Below, piece by piece: positions 33,839 to 46,800 of a DNA stretch of 64,000 nt; position 1 is the first letter of the stretch; each line of letters begins with the position of its first letter. The position numbers and the translations under genes are program-made. The notes below the pieces were generated by a model. That model was given only the letters and a program-made list of their open reading frames with translations, was not told the origin of the DNA and did not search any database. Source of the DNA: Microstegium vimineum (Eukaryota; Streptophyta; Magnoliopsida; Poales; Poaceae); the NCBI GenBank assembly GCA_022036555.1, contig CM039135.1:42649312-42713311 (forward strand), in the 5' to 3' direction.

Positions 33839-35574
33839 GAGCCACACAAGAAGACACGTGGGAAGACCATGGGTCATGGATTAGAGAAGATAATTAATAG
33901 AGGAAAGAAACTCGTCATTGAGGTGGTTGATGGGAAGAAAAGACCCGAGGTCCCACTTCAGGCCGCAAAGCTGGCATCAGAATGTGTTGTTGTCCTTAGA
34001 GACAGCCTTCCTATCTACAGGTCTTGGAAAGATTATAAAAATGAAGCAGCGCAAATAGAAGTGTCAAAAGTGCTAAGTGCAGTGGCGGTGAGTTAGCTGT
34101 TTCATTCTTCCAAAGTTTTCCATGCTATACAATACTCCCAAGTACAGCTTGTGTCTAATATTTCATTTCTGTGGCTTCAGACCAGGTTGGATGTGGAGGT
34201 TAAGAAAGATGGACCAACCAAGGTTGCATGCACTGATATCATTAAGAAGGGACTAAGGCAGCAGAGGTATATCCTTAAAAGGATGTACTTCGATGACTCT
34301 CTGACACAAGAACAACTATTGGCCAAAGAACCTCCACCTAAAATGAAGAAAGAGGAATGGACCAAGCTTGTTGAGTACTGGTGTGACCCAAATAATCGGG
34401 TCCATACTGCACTATTTGCTTTTTCTTAATATGCAATGCAAATTATGGCTATGAATGAAACCTTTGTTTTCCATTTGTGGTGCAGGATAGATTTGCTAAG
34501 AATAAAATCAACCGAAGCCAAGTGTAGCTTCACCAAAGGACTGGATCTAGGTCCTATATTGCCCATCGATACAGCCTGGTATGTATACTAGCCTTCTATG
34601 TATTCAATTGTAAGGAATTGTGTGCCAAAGAAATGTAAAATGTATGGGGACAAACCTAACTGCCCGAAGACTAGGTTACATTGTTGCATCATATATGTGT
34701 TGTTTTTCTAGATTTATGGCCAGGTTGCATTGATGCACAAGCACAATTTCTTCTATGTGCATGGCCAGCTGGGAAGCATTTGTTGTTACCATATCAATTA
34801 TGGAGCCTGATATTGCTATGTTCTGTTGTGGTTACTTTTTTTAGTAATCTGTCTATTCTCATGAAAATATAAGTTTATGGCTTAACTGATATCCCATGTT
34901 TGTTCAGCCCTCTATTTACATTCACAAATATATTGTAATCCTAGTTTTTTTTCTACTGCAGAGGCACAAGTATAACAACATGGAACCAGACCCAGTTGAA
35001 TTCTTTGGGGAGTGTATGAATAGCCCGAAAAATGGTCGTACTCTAGCAAATGAGATATATGTAAGTTATTACCTTATAATTGGACACATGTACTGTAATC
35101 AATGAAATGCCTGATTGAACAATGATGTATGTCCTTGTTATTAATTTGATTCGTTTTATGTAGGAACATATGGTTACAGAGAAAGAGAGTGAAGTAGAAG
35201 GCGAAGCACAGAAGTCTCCCTCCAAGATTGTTTCTGATACTCTAAGACAGATCAGTCGTTCATCCACCTTCCTTCCAAATATTGGTGTCGCTCTAGTGTC
35301 CAAGACGGGCACGTCCACATCGAGAGCAGAGGCACGCCTGCAAGCTCAGTTTGAGGCAACCCTGCAAGCAGAAAGAGAAGAAGCTGCTAGGAAGCAGGAA
35401 GAATTGCATGCACAACTTGAAGCTCAGCAGGCCTCACTTCAAGCCAACCAAGCTGCTCTTGAAGAGAACCAAAATTTGTTGCACCAGACCCAAGAGGAAG
35501 TGAAGGGGATGCATAGCAAATTTGAAGAAAATAATGCACTTCTGAGAGCTGTACTCAAAGTTCAAAAAGACTGA
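33839..35574 (+). CDS. TNPA/Transposase_24-like protein of the CACTA element
   Basis: Exon-like blocks: ~33839-34087 (KTRGKTMGHGLEKIINRGKK, FDGKKRPEVP-like part reading VDGKKRPEVPLQAAKL), 34181 to ~34384 (TRLDVEVKKDGP, QRYILKRMYFDD, KKEEWTKLVEYWCDPNN), from 34486 (DRFAKNKINRSQ), ~34962-35060 (RHKYNNMEPDPVEFFGECMN) and 35164-35574 (EHMVTEKESEVEG, then a long Gln/Glu-rich coiled coil to a TGA). This is the layout of plant Ptta/En/Spm-type transposase_24 proteins, thought to bind the subterminal repeats. The third block runs into a TAG soon after its start in the obvious frame, so either its splice site differs or it is damaged. The first exons may be lost at the Copia insertion. Confidence 0.7.
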
Positions 35575-35924
35575 GGTATGTCAACGAAGTTTGTGTGGGT
35601 GGCCTTTTGCTAGAACCTGTGTGACCATGGAACACATGTGATGGAATTACCTCTACTTTTGGTTTGAACCTGTGATGGAACCTAGAAGTGTTGTGTTTGT
35701 ACCAGCGATGACACTTGTGTGATGGAACTAGTGCCATGTTTAAACTTCTGTGATGTGTGATGAACCTGGAAATTGTGATGTGGTTGAACTAGTAATGTTT
35801 ATTAACTTCTGTGATGCTGGAATGTATATGATGATGTCTTATCTGTATTCTGGAATGTGACAATGTATGATGATGGTATGTGTGACATTGTTAATTATGG
35901 GATGTGACATTGGTCACTGATTTA

Positions 35925-35955
<31 letters not shown>

Positions 35956-35990
35956 GAGCCAAGGTTGTCATTGAATATAAGGAAATATAT
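35575..35990. other. CACTA spacer with CT/TA microsatellite
   Basis: 3' flank of the TNPA-like gene, with many diverged TGTGATG / GGAATGTG words and a (TC)n(TA)n tract at about 35924-35955. I see no gene. Confidence 0.6.
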
Positions 35991-36392
35991 GACCACATAT
36001 ATCGTCTCAAATTCATGTATGTAGCCTGACGCCTAATTATACATGACAAAGATTTCTCGTCACAATATAAGCGTAGACGTACTCCAATGTCGGGCCCACA
36101 GAAACAATATGTGACGGTACAGTATTACGTGACGCGTTGACTGATTATTATGTGACACGTAGTTTGGTCACAAAAAACCGACTATATGTGACGACAAAGC
36201 ACTGTCGTCACAAAAGGTACGCACATTTTGTGACGATGTTTGCTAGTATCATCACGAGGTACCTTTAGCGACGCTCGATATATGACGACCCTCGTGACGA
36301 AGCTTGTTTCGTCACAAGGTACATTTAATGACAAATTCGACACTTTACATGACATTTGGGCTTTGTCAACAAATCCTAGATTTCTTGTAGTG
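35991..36392 (-). repeat. Right terminal and subterminal repeat region of the CACTA element
   Basis: Copies of the TGTGAC/GTCACA word are dense here (CGTCACAATA, ATGTGACGGT, ACGTGACGCG, ATGTGACACG, GGTCACAAAA, ATGTGACGAC, CGTCACAAAA, TTGTGACGAT, CGTCACAAGG) before the terminal TTTCTTGTAGTG. They mirror the left end, as expected for binding sites of a shared protein. Confidence 0.8.
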
Positions 36393-36450
36393 TCAGTATC
36401 CAGAACTGATCACTGCAGCAGCTCCAGCTACAGTAACTCTCTCTTTCCTA

Positions 36451-37033
36451 AGACTGTCCGCACCGCAAGCTTGACATGAAACTGTAGTAGACTTTTTTAG
36501 TAAAATTTCGCGCAGCGCATACCCTATAGCTGAGCTCTATGCGCGGTCGGGCGCTACTGCCAGCGTTTGCGGGGGGGGGGAGGGAGATGCCGTATGCACT
36601 GTTTGGCCTGCGCAACCTCGATTCTTGTGCGGCCACTTTTTCCACCAACTAAAAAATACTATAAATCATAAACCAAAAAGTCAAATAAAATTCCGTTTGC
36701 ACCATTAAATTCGTTTTAATAAATACTTCAAAACAAAATCTCACATGAATATATTTAGATAAAGTGACAAGTGGACCCACTGTTAGTAGTTGGTATAGTG
36801 TATGAGATATAGAGGATAATGAGTACGGAAGAAACGCATATAGAGTTGAGAATCTTGATGACTAGGACGGATAGAGGATAGTAAAGTGACAAGTGGACCC
36901 CACTGTTAGTAGTTGGTATAGTGTATGAGATATAGAGGATAATGAGTACGGAAGAAACGTATATAGAGGAGAGAATCTTGATGACTAGGACGGATAGATG
37001 ATAGATTTAAAGGAATAGCAGTGCGGACAGTCT
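36451..37033. mobile_element. Inverted-repeat element with 13-bp perfect ends, 583 bp
   Basis: AGACTGTCCGCAC at 36451 is matched by GTGCGGACAGTCT ending at 37033. The interior is non-coding, with a poly-G run near 36570 and a tandem duplication (see next entry). Its size and termini suit a non-autonomous DNA transposon. I could not confirm a target duplication, so the superfamily is open. Confidence 0.7.
36761..37004 (+). repeat. Two tandem copies of a ~122-bp unit
   Basis: AAAGTGACAAGTGGACCC starts both units (36761 and 36883). They share GTTAGTAGTTGGTATAGTGT, GAGTACGGAAGAAACG and GACTAGGACGGATAGA with only a few differences. The duplication lies inside the element with AGACTGTCCGCAC ends. 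Confidence 0.9.
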
Positions 37034-37858
37034 ACTCTAATTTAATTTGTGTGGTACTGTTCACACGTGCTACAGTACCACGTGGGCCCTTGGCCGGCTC
37101 CGCTTGCCATAACAATAACTTTGAGTCAATCATCTGCAGTTGCAATGTTGATTAGGAAAAGGCAAAGTGTTGGTGTTTGGATGCCTTTTCCCTCCCAAAT
37201 CATTTTGTCAATGTTCCACAAACATTTTTTTTTCTTGGAGTATACTTTTTTGGCTTTTGTTGGAGATGCTTGCAAACTTAAGTTCTTTTTGAGTGATCAG
37301 ACTAACTGAATTTAGCCTGAATCTAAACCTGATGTGTTTTTCTTTTTCTTTTCTCTAGAAAGAGTGTTGTCGCTGATGTCCAACTACCATGATCACTGCC
37401 AATCACATAATACAACCAGGGAGCATGGTTATGGTGTCCCTTGCTCATATAAACATCACACAAAACTGAATATATTGCAGCTCTCAAGATTCAGAAACTG
37501 AAATGATGACAAACAACACATTTCCATTTTCTGTATCTTAATCATTACACTATTTGCACTCCCCTTGAATCTACTCGTATTCCTTCACATGATAAACACA
37601 GTTAATTACTCCCGACCAATTCATTTATCTGCACTAGTAATTTTTTTGAAACAAGTTTCTTTGTACCAGTAATATATGTACACTTTTGCTGTTCTGCAAC
37701 CGGACAGGTTGCCCCTTCCTTCCCAGCCTTTTCTACAGCTTTGTTAGGAAGTGGTTACTGTCTGACCTTTGTCAGGTATTACTCGCAGCCATCGCATGCC
37801 AAATTGGCCGGCAGCGGCGGGCCGGCGGCAGGTGGTGGTGCGAGCCTGCGAGGCTTCC
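37034..37858. other. 3' flank of the ABC transporter gene
   Basis: I see no gene. The stretch holds the transporter's 3' UTR region on the minus strand. A ~75-bp segment (37341-37420) resembles 23722-23794 beyond the other side of the CACTA element. Confidence 0.5.
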
Positions 37859-40800
37859 TTACCTGCGCTGGAAGTTGAGGTGCTTGATGGCGAGGAAGAA
37901 GAGGAAGGCGAAGAGGCCAATGATGACGAGATGGAGGCAGGTCACCAGCTCAAAGTAGCGATTCTGCAGGCCGAGGTACCCCTCCAGGAACTCGCGCACC
38001 GTCTGCTGCCCGAGTCCCGGCACCAGGATCTGCTCCGTCCGGTCTCCGAGCTGCGAGAACATCAGCCCGTACACCGTCCATGCCGCCGGGTCGGCCCAGT
38101 ACACCCACCGCCACCACACAGGCATCATCTGCAGCAATTTTACTTCACTCATCAGGTACACGGATTGGTTTGGTTTGGTTTGGTTAGGTTTTGTGAGTCC
38201 ATCAGCTAACTGATGGATTCAATCCATTTCTCAAACCGATTCAGATGGGGGTGTGGTACGTACCTCTCTCGCGATGATGAAGCCAGAGAAGACGTTCCAG
38301 AAGATGAAGATGAGGAACGACAGCCCCATGGCGATCTCGATGTTAGGGGTCAGAGCCACCGTCATCATCCCGTACAGAGTGTAGTACATGAAGCTCATCA
38401 CCAGGTATAGGAAGAACCAGAAGAATTTGCTCGCCGTCATCTGGAACCCGATCATCGGGTACACGATTGATGAGAAGATCAGCACCTGCACCAACATGTA
38501 AGGTAATTCCACCGACACCTGCAACATGTAAACCTTCAGTTCATAATCTGTGCCAAGCCTGCTGTTGCGATTAGAACAACTGGATTTTCCTAGGATAGGT
38601 TGATGGTTGATGTGTGTATGTTGTTACCTGAGCGATAGCGTATGCCATGGTGGAGTACATGCCTGCCGCCTTTTCACGGTAGAGCACAACTCTCTCCGTT
38701 GCCACCACTGGCTGTAGGATGCTGCAGTTCATGAAACCCAGGAACAGTGCTGATCCATATACGATTCCAAGTATGTTGAATACATCTTGCTCATCCTTGC
38801 TGTTGCACACGAAATCTGTGTTAGATCTTGATTGGGGCATAAAAAATAATTTAACATTCATGAGAGATAATAATAATAGGCTTACATGTTTGAGCCAATT
38901 TTCCAGAATACAATTCCAAACATGATTGAAACAGCAAAAGTGTTTATGAACCGGACAACGTTGTGTTCTGAGTTTTTCCAGTATGCACAACTTTGCTTCC
39001 ACAAGCATGCCACACATTGCGTCGTAAAGTTCTGCCAGTAACCCTGAGGAAAATGCAGATCATCTGTGTTTGGTTCTGGTTGTTTCAATTCATCAATTAG
39101 AAGCCTGTTCTCCCTGCAAGTGTCACCAAGAATTCCATTAGATTGACTTCCACCTTATTATTTGTACTAGCTAAAATAAAGTTATTTGCAGTTTTATGGC
39201 TGTAGTACTGTGTGTACCTGTACAGGGAGGAGTTTCGATAAATTTCTGCATAGTCCACTCCAATTTCATATTCTGTTATGTGTGAGCTGATGTCTAACAT
39301 CCATGCTGCTGGGTTTTGGCCCTTGTTTATTTTAGGCACGCCTGGTATGGCCTGTTAAAAAGTAATTCATTATTTTCTTCTCTCTGCATCATACAAATAT
39401 AAAATGTCCATGTCAGGAAATCTTACCTCGAAATACTTTATCATGTTGCAAGAGAGTGGACCTAGTGAACCACTGTATATTAGCTGACCACCTCTTTTCA
39501 TAAGCAGAAGCTGCAATTGGCCAAATTGAATTTGAAAGTCAGAATGGTCATTTTGTAGTGCCTATGCCTACTTGTATAAAAGATCAGTTTATCATGTAGT
39601 TCTTTGATTGTTGTCTACTTTAGATTACGACTGCATTTTACAACTTTATGCATACTTCTGCACACTTGTCCAATTTATTTGTTGTATAAGTTTGTCAAGA
39701 ATCATGTTTGTTTTAGTTGTGTAATTACCTTGACATCACTCCTAATCATGTTTCTCAATGGCTCGTGGCTATATTTTTGTCTACCTATACGGTTATACCA
39801 TCTGAACTTGTTCATACCTCATCAAAAGATTCAAATATCTCGATGCTTGGCTGATGAATTGTGCAGACAACAGTTCGTCCAGTGTCTACTGTCTTTCGTA
39901 CTGTTCTCATGACAATTGCTGCAGCACGAGCATCCAAGCCGGTGGTTGGCTCATCCATGAATATAATGGATGGACTAGCCACCAGCTCTACAGCTATTGT
40001 TAGTCTTTTCCGCTGCTCGGCTGATAGGCCAGTTGCTCCTGGGATGCCTACCATGGCATTCTTCAAGTCAGTGAGCTCAACAAGGCTCATGACTTCTTCG
40101 ATGAACATCTGAAATGCATTTGAAAAGAAATCTTATGTCAGGAACTAGGTTCCAGAGTCCAGCAGCGATAAAGGGGGTGAGGTTGAAACACATACATCTC
40201 TTTGATGAGGTTTAACATTTGAAGGCAGACGAAGCCATGCAGAAAATTTCAGGGACTCGTAAACAGTGAGATTAGGGGAGTGAATGTCACTCTGTTCACA
40301 GTAACCTGAGATCCTTGAGAATGTCTCCTGCTTCTTAGGGTAGCCTGCTATCTTAATAGTACCTTCGATATATCCCCCAGTTTTCCTTCCAGCTAATACA
40401 TCGAGCAATGTTGTCTTGCCAGCGCCAGTTATTCCCATCAGAGCTGTTAGTACTCCTGGCCTAAATGCACCACTGACATCTTGCAGCAGCTGAAGCTTTT
40501 TCTCCGTTACTCCATTGCTTGTCATCTCCTGGTGGGATAGTTGTATTCTTTTCTTCAATATGTGATTGGAATTAATGAAGCTACCGGTTAAGATTTTAAT
40601 GAGTGATCAAGAATTTACCTTAGGCATATCAACAAAATAGTGGATATGTTCAAAGATAAGGGAGAGGGGCCGAAATGGGAGGATGACTTGATCATTTGAT
40701 GAATTGCCATTTTCAGCCATCTGCCTGTGGTGCACGAAATTCACTTTTGTGGTTTTGATGTTAACTTGATGTTTGTGTGGAGCTGAAAGTAGTAAACATG

Positions 40801-43800
40801 GCAGATAATTAATATTTTCATTTATATTCAATATTTATGAGCTTTGTGATAGATTGGTATACATACATTTCATGAACGTCAATGCAAATATGCTGAAGAT
40901 GTTGAAGACCAGCGAGTATCCAAATAAAATGGTGACACAAATCCAGTACCAGTGCCACTCCGTGAGCAGCCCTCTGATCTTGAGGATAGCTTCCCCGACG
41001 GTGTTTGCATCGTTGTAATAAAATTCCTATCAGTAACAAAAGATCAAGAACCTTAGTGTAATTATTTTTTAAAAGATATATTACCATATAGCTATCACTT
41101 CCAAGTGTAGAAATTAGTGCTTACCGTAGCCCATCTTTTGTCATGGAACTCATTGAGGGCGATCGCATTCTGTGCATAGGTGAATGGGGACGTCCAATAT
41201 CCCCAGCGCAACCATGGCTGGAGATCATCTGTTTCAGTGGGTAGAATTGGTTAGCAACTTGTTTCACAGAACTTTTATTACAGAGTGTACGCCGTGTACT
41301 CATGTTTCATGGTGTATGCTAAGCTACATTCTCTGACCTTTTGATATGACAAATCCTCCAAGTATGTAGATTGCAATAAGAGCTGCGGTCCCTAGCATGT
41401 TGGCCATCACTTGCGTCCTTCCTATGGCTGCTAAGAAGCGATACAGGCCCATTGACATTTGATGCATAGCAAAAAGCACCAGAAAGTGCTGGATGAACCT
41501 GCAATAAGCAATGGAAATCTTTTTCTTTCTTTCGCCTATTGATGAAGCACCGGAGGTCATTCAGCATATAAGTAAGTTACCTGATAGGGGAAGGTGCATA
41601 TCCAATCACATAGTAGGTTAAGCCTGTCCAAAGGCCTGTCTCAACAAGCGATATTGGGATGCTAATAAGGTAAACAGAGCAAAGGAGTGCCCATCCTGGC
41701 AATGCTAGTAACTCTCTTTGCTTGTAGAAGGTGGGAAGCCGCTTTATTGTCATTGCAATTTCAGTCATTCCATTGAAGTTTACTATGACGACAGCCATAA
41801 AAAGTGCTCCCATGTACTTATTGGCATCAAGTACAGAATTGTGACTCATTTTTGTTCTCAGGAAAAGTGTGGAGATCACCAAAGCCATAACAGTTATCTG
41901 AATGGTCTTGAATATATGGACCGGAGAGTTTCTTTTCAGCAGCAGTATTTCCCTTGAAAAGCATGCTTTGAAAATATTCCATCTGGATATTTGGCGGCTT
42001 GCATTGACTTTTACCACCTTATTCTTTCCAGTATTGTTTGAACTGCACAATTGTGGAAGGAGGAGATAGGACGTGTGGAAGGAATCTGCAAACTTCTCAA
42101 TTGTATGGTACTGATACTTATTTTGATCACCAGCCCAGTATTGCTTTTGGTCCATCTTAGAGGTTACCTGGTCAGCAGACAATTGGAGAAAACTTGTTAC
42201 ATTATTTTGCAAAAAGGACATGTATTGCAGAATAGTGACATTTTTATGCTCCTGCAATCATCTATTGCCTGCTTAATTTTGTGGACTTGATGTATTAGTT
42301 ATCTCAAAGTTATCCTCTAACACTACATATTTTATATCAGTTGGCATTACTGTTATATATAGCTATTCCTTAGACATTTAGGCACATTTGATGGTCGGTT
42401 ACCTCTTGAAGGAAATCGGCTACATTCTTTCTGTCAGGGCATTTGAATCCCATAGTTTCAAAGAAGTCTGTAGCATTTTCTCGAGGACCATGATACACAA
42501 TTTGCCCCTCGCATAAAAGTATAATGTCGTCGAATAATTCCAATGTCTCAGGAGGTGGTTGCAGCAAGGAAATAACCATTGTGAGATCCATCATATGGGC
42601 CATCTGTTGGAGAAACTTCATGATCTCAAATGTCGTGGAGCTATCTAAACCTGTTGATATATCATCCATAAAGAAGCATCTTGCCAGACCAACGAGCATC
42701 TCCCCTGCATTAAACAACATCACTTTAACGTATGCCAACTTATGTTAGGTTCCAGTTAAGCATCTCCTTACTGTGTTCCTCATTATAGTAATATTCTGGT
42801 TAGTTACTTCCATCTGACTTCATAGTTATAAGCATTCTATTTTAGAGCTAGCTAGTCATTCTTCGTTATCATGAAGATTCCTCCCCCCTGGTAAGACCCT
42901 TTTGCATTCTTGAGGTGGTGGAATCTCAGTTAATGTGGCTTTCTTTCAGATTGAAGTGCTTGCTTCCAGTGGCAGCTACGTAAACCCTATAGCTATATTT
43001 TTTATTTTACCATCAGCCTTGATAGGAATGCTTACCAACTGTGGCTCTTTTCTTTTGTCCTCCAGATATTCCTCTTCTCATCTCGTCTCCTACTAGGGTA
43101 TCAGCACACTCAGACAAGCCGAGTATCTGCATATAATCAACAGCTGTTACTATTATGTCATCAAGATATATAGCAAATCAAACAAGGAACCAAGTTACCT
43201 TGATAATATAGTTTGTTGTGAGGTTGCTTCCTTCTCCAAAGGTGGTGGCCTGAGAGAGGAGTTATTTGAGTAACCAAATAAAACATAATCCGTTCTTGCA
43301 AAAACAAAGTAGTACAGAAGAACTACCTTAATGAATGAATCTAGATCTTGGTCCACTTTATTGATGACACCCTTTTTTCTTCTTATTGCTTCTCCTAGCA
43401 TCTCTGAGTTTGTCATTCCATACAAACAGGAAATTTGTGTCAGTATAGATGCCATGGAAGTCCTTGAGTTGAAGTGTTTGCCTTGTTATAAATTGTAGCA
43501 CATGCCAATGATCATCAAAATGAATAGCTAGCTAGCTATATGCAAGAGTATGTCTTACCAAATTCATTATTGGTTCCGAGCATCTTGGAAGCGAAGTTGA
43601 TCGTTTCTCTTACTGTCATCTCAGCATGGTGAAGATCATACTGGCTAACATAAGCACGCAGGTACTGTGGTGTTGAGTAATTCATTTCTTCTCCATTGTA
43701 CATGACTTTTCCTTTGAACTGTTGGCAATCGTTGGTCATTTAGAAAATATATATATATTTGTTAGTTAACGCTAAGACATTATTATCTGTTTTCTTGTTG

Positions 43801-46800
43801 ACAAATACTTTTCGGTAGCGTGTAGGTAGCTGTACCTTCAAAGAAGAATCCAATTTCCCTGCCAATGCTTTTAGGAGAGTTGTCTTCCCTGAACCAGGTG
43901 CTCCTAGAAGGAGTGTCATCCTGACAGAATGGGATGTAAAGTCAATATATGTTAATAAATTACTTCGTCTGTCCTGAAAATATAAGGGATCTAAGTGTGT
44001 CCTAAGTGAAACTTTTGACTAATAACAGACTATCAATTCATACATGTGCATTTGAGTAACTTATCTGCTAAATTTGATCAAGCACTTTGTTTGAGATAGA
44101 ACGGGATGTTGGGATCTATGTCTGTATTCTGATAGCTAGTGAAAGATAAGCAGACATTTACCTTGATGGTCGAATGACCCCGCTTACTTCATTTATGATT
44201 CTCATAGGTCTCTTCCTTGTAACACACATATGAACAGACGTTGCTAATTCCTGAAAACAAAATAAACTCTTCATTTAGAAATATATATTTTTTTCCGAAT
44301 ATGACCTACCAACTTTGCATTGTAAAACAAACACATGCATGGCATACACTTGTATTTTAGCTCTTGCTAAAGCAAGCAACAGCATGACAAGGTCTAGTAT
44401 CCTTTTGATTCTGGATTGAACTCCATTTGTCCAATCCAAATGGGGCTAAGTTGGTCTGCAGATTGTGATTCTGTTGTGTTCATGCTACCAGCTCTAGTAG
44501 ATCTCCAAAAAAAAATATCTGCTGCATAGTGCATAGCACTGTGGCTTATGATTAATCCATGTATTTGTCATGTGCTCTGTAATTCTGAACTGAGGAAACA
44601 TGATAGCACTGTACTACATTTGACTTCATACTATTGTGATTCTGTTGTGTTCATGCTACCAGCTCTAGTAGGTGTTCAAAAAGAAAAAAATTGCTGCAAG
44701 CCATGTATTTTTCATGTGCTCTGTAATTCTGAACTGAGGAAACATGATAGCACTGTACTACATTTGACTTCATACTATTGCGATTCTGTTGTGTTCATGC
44801 TACCAGCTCTAGTAGGTGTTCAAAAAGAAAAAAATTTGCTGCAAGCCATGTATTTGTCATGTGCTCTGTAATTCTGAACTGAGGAAACATGACAGCTTAG
44901 TTTCTCAAACACCATATCCAAAATTGAAGAGCTAATAAGAAACTTTGAAGGCTATGGAACTATCATCTATATGCTGGATCTTCATAGGTTAGAAATAATC
45001 TTGCTAGTAAGCTTAGGGTAGGATTGGCATAACTGCTGAATCTCCACAAATAGGTTCAGGTATACTACATAGATGGGCTGACCATCTGTAGCTAGCGTTG
45101 GGCGACTGTAGGATGCCCACTTTGAGGTCATGGCCTATGAAGTTTTGCATCAACCTTTTGTGTTTTCAAGTACAAAAAAAAAAGAAAAAAAAAAGAAGAT
45201 GAATAGAGCTAACTTGTTGGCCCTTCATAACTCAATCTACATCTCTACATAAATGCACGGTCACTGCTGATGCAGTGATGCAGCTAATATCCCAATATCT
45301 GGTGGGTATAGAATGAGCCTCATTAATATTGAGGAATCTAACATACGTGTTGGGTTCTCTTTGTTCACAGGGCAGGGGAAAGCAACAAGCCCACTGAAGC
45401 AGCAGGGACAAGCTCACATTAAAGGTGGTATCGTCATGGTCATGGGCTCATGGCTGCCGGTGCAGTGTGCTCTGTGGTGTGCGCTGCTTCCTACAAGGAA
45501 ATAGTATTCGAAGGTTGAAGGCTGGCCTAACCTAAACTGCTAACATGGGTCCCAGCTGGGCTGGCTGCCTGCCTTCCACTTCCAGACTCTGCTCCTGTCT
45601 CCATCCACCGTACTCAATCTAATCTAGAAATACTAAAATGTCTTATTTGGAACGGGGGAGTATGTTCAAACTTCGGCGAGTTAATTGTTTGTTGTTTAAA
45701 ACTTAACAGAATTAAATTTATTTTTTTCTCAACGGTAGTAGTTGGAATTAATCAATCGTTCTCCGCTACTTACTCCTCCCGTCTAAAAAAGTACACATCT
45801 CGTATTCAGGTAGTTAAACTTTTCTAGATTTGATCAAATATATACAAACAATACTTAGATACTTGTGACGTGTAATAAATATTACTCCATCTAGCTATTC
45901 AATAATTAATTGCTTTTTTATATGTATTTAGACATACCAAAAGCTACGTATCAGAATGATTTATGATTTAGAACTGAGAGAGTATTATATTAAATAAAAT
46001 AGTATAAAACATCTTGAATTTTGTTGATATTATATTTAAAATTGAACAAATTTAACTCTTTCAGTCAAAAAAAAATTAAACAAATTTAACTCGTACACAA
46101 ATACAAGCGGCTGCTGGCGTGATTAATACAAAAAAAAAATCTCCTTCCACAGAGCTTCGATGTGTAATCTACACCTACACGAACGTATTTATTGCATGCA
46201 CCTGTTGCTGCACGCAGCTTCGATGTAACCTATACGCACCTCAACAAGAACAAATCCAAAGCGAGGTAGTATTTAGGATAGGACAATCCATTCGACGTGT
46301 CTCACCAAATCCAAAGCCCTTTAATTTTCTCTCGATCTTATTATTCCCTCTCTCTCTCTCTCTCCCCGATCGGTGACGAAATTATTATTAAATATAGAAG
46401 AAAAAAAATCTTTTTTGAAAAATAAAAAGAACAACAAAATGCATTGCTAGCTACTTGCAGCAATACATATGCACCCGGCTAGTTGAGGAAAGGAAGGAGG
46501 CGAGACAAAGCCACAAAGAAATCCAAGGAACCAAGCAATGAACAGAACAATAACACATCGCGGCGGCGTCGTAGTAGCTAGAATTTTTAGGAACATGACG
46601 ACGTACGACGACGATGGAATAAAAAAATTGGCGGGTTGGTAATTAAAGTTACCTGGGCGGCGTTGACGGCGCAGTTGAGCAGCGTTGGGACGGCGCGGCG
46701 GCCGATGCGGACGTCTGCCTCCACGGTGAGCCTCTCGAAGCGCACCTCCACCTTGGGCGCCTCCACGCCCAGCCTGCTCTCCACCATCACCATGCCACAC

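Larger units (their letters stand above)
23823..36392. mobile_element. CACTA (CMC/EnSpm) DNA transposon, 12.57 kb
   Basis: It begins CACTACAAGAAA at 23823 and ends TTTCTTGTAGTG at 36392, a perfect 12-bp terminal inverted repeat with the family's CACTA start. TCA flanks it on both sides (23820-23822 and 36393-36395), the 3-bp target duplication. Both subterminal regions are packed with TGTGAC/GTCACA words. Inside, in order: a GRF-zinc-finger gene (+), a decayed TNP2 transposase (-), a GC-rich segment, a Copia remnant, and a TNPA-like gene (+). A clean target duplication and near-perfect ends suggest a fairly recent insertion, although the transposase is broken. Confidence 0.95.

Noticed and set aside
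44548..44871. A 107-aa frame with an internal 48-residue repeat
   Set aside because: It lies inside intron 2 of the transporter, on the opposite strand, and the protein repeat simply reflects the 144-bp DNA tandem repeat.
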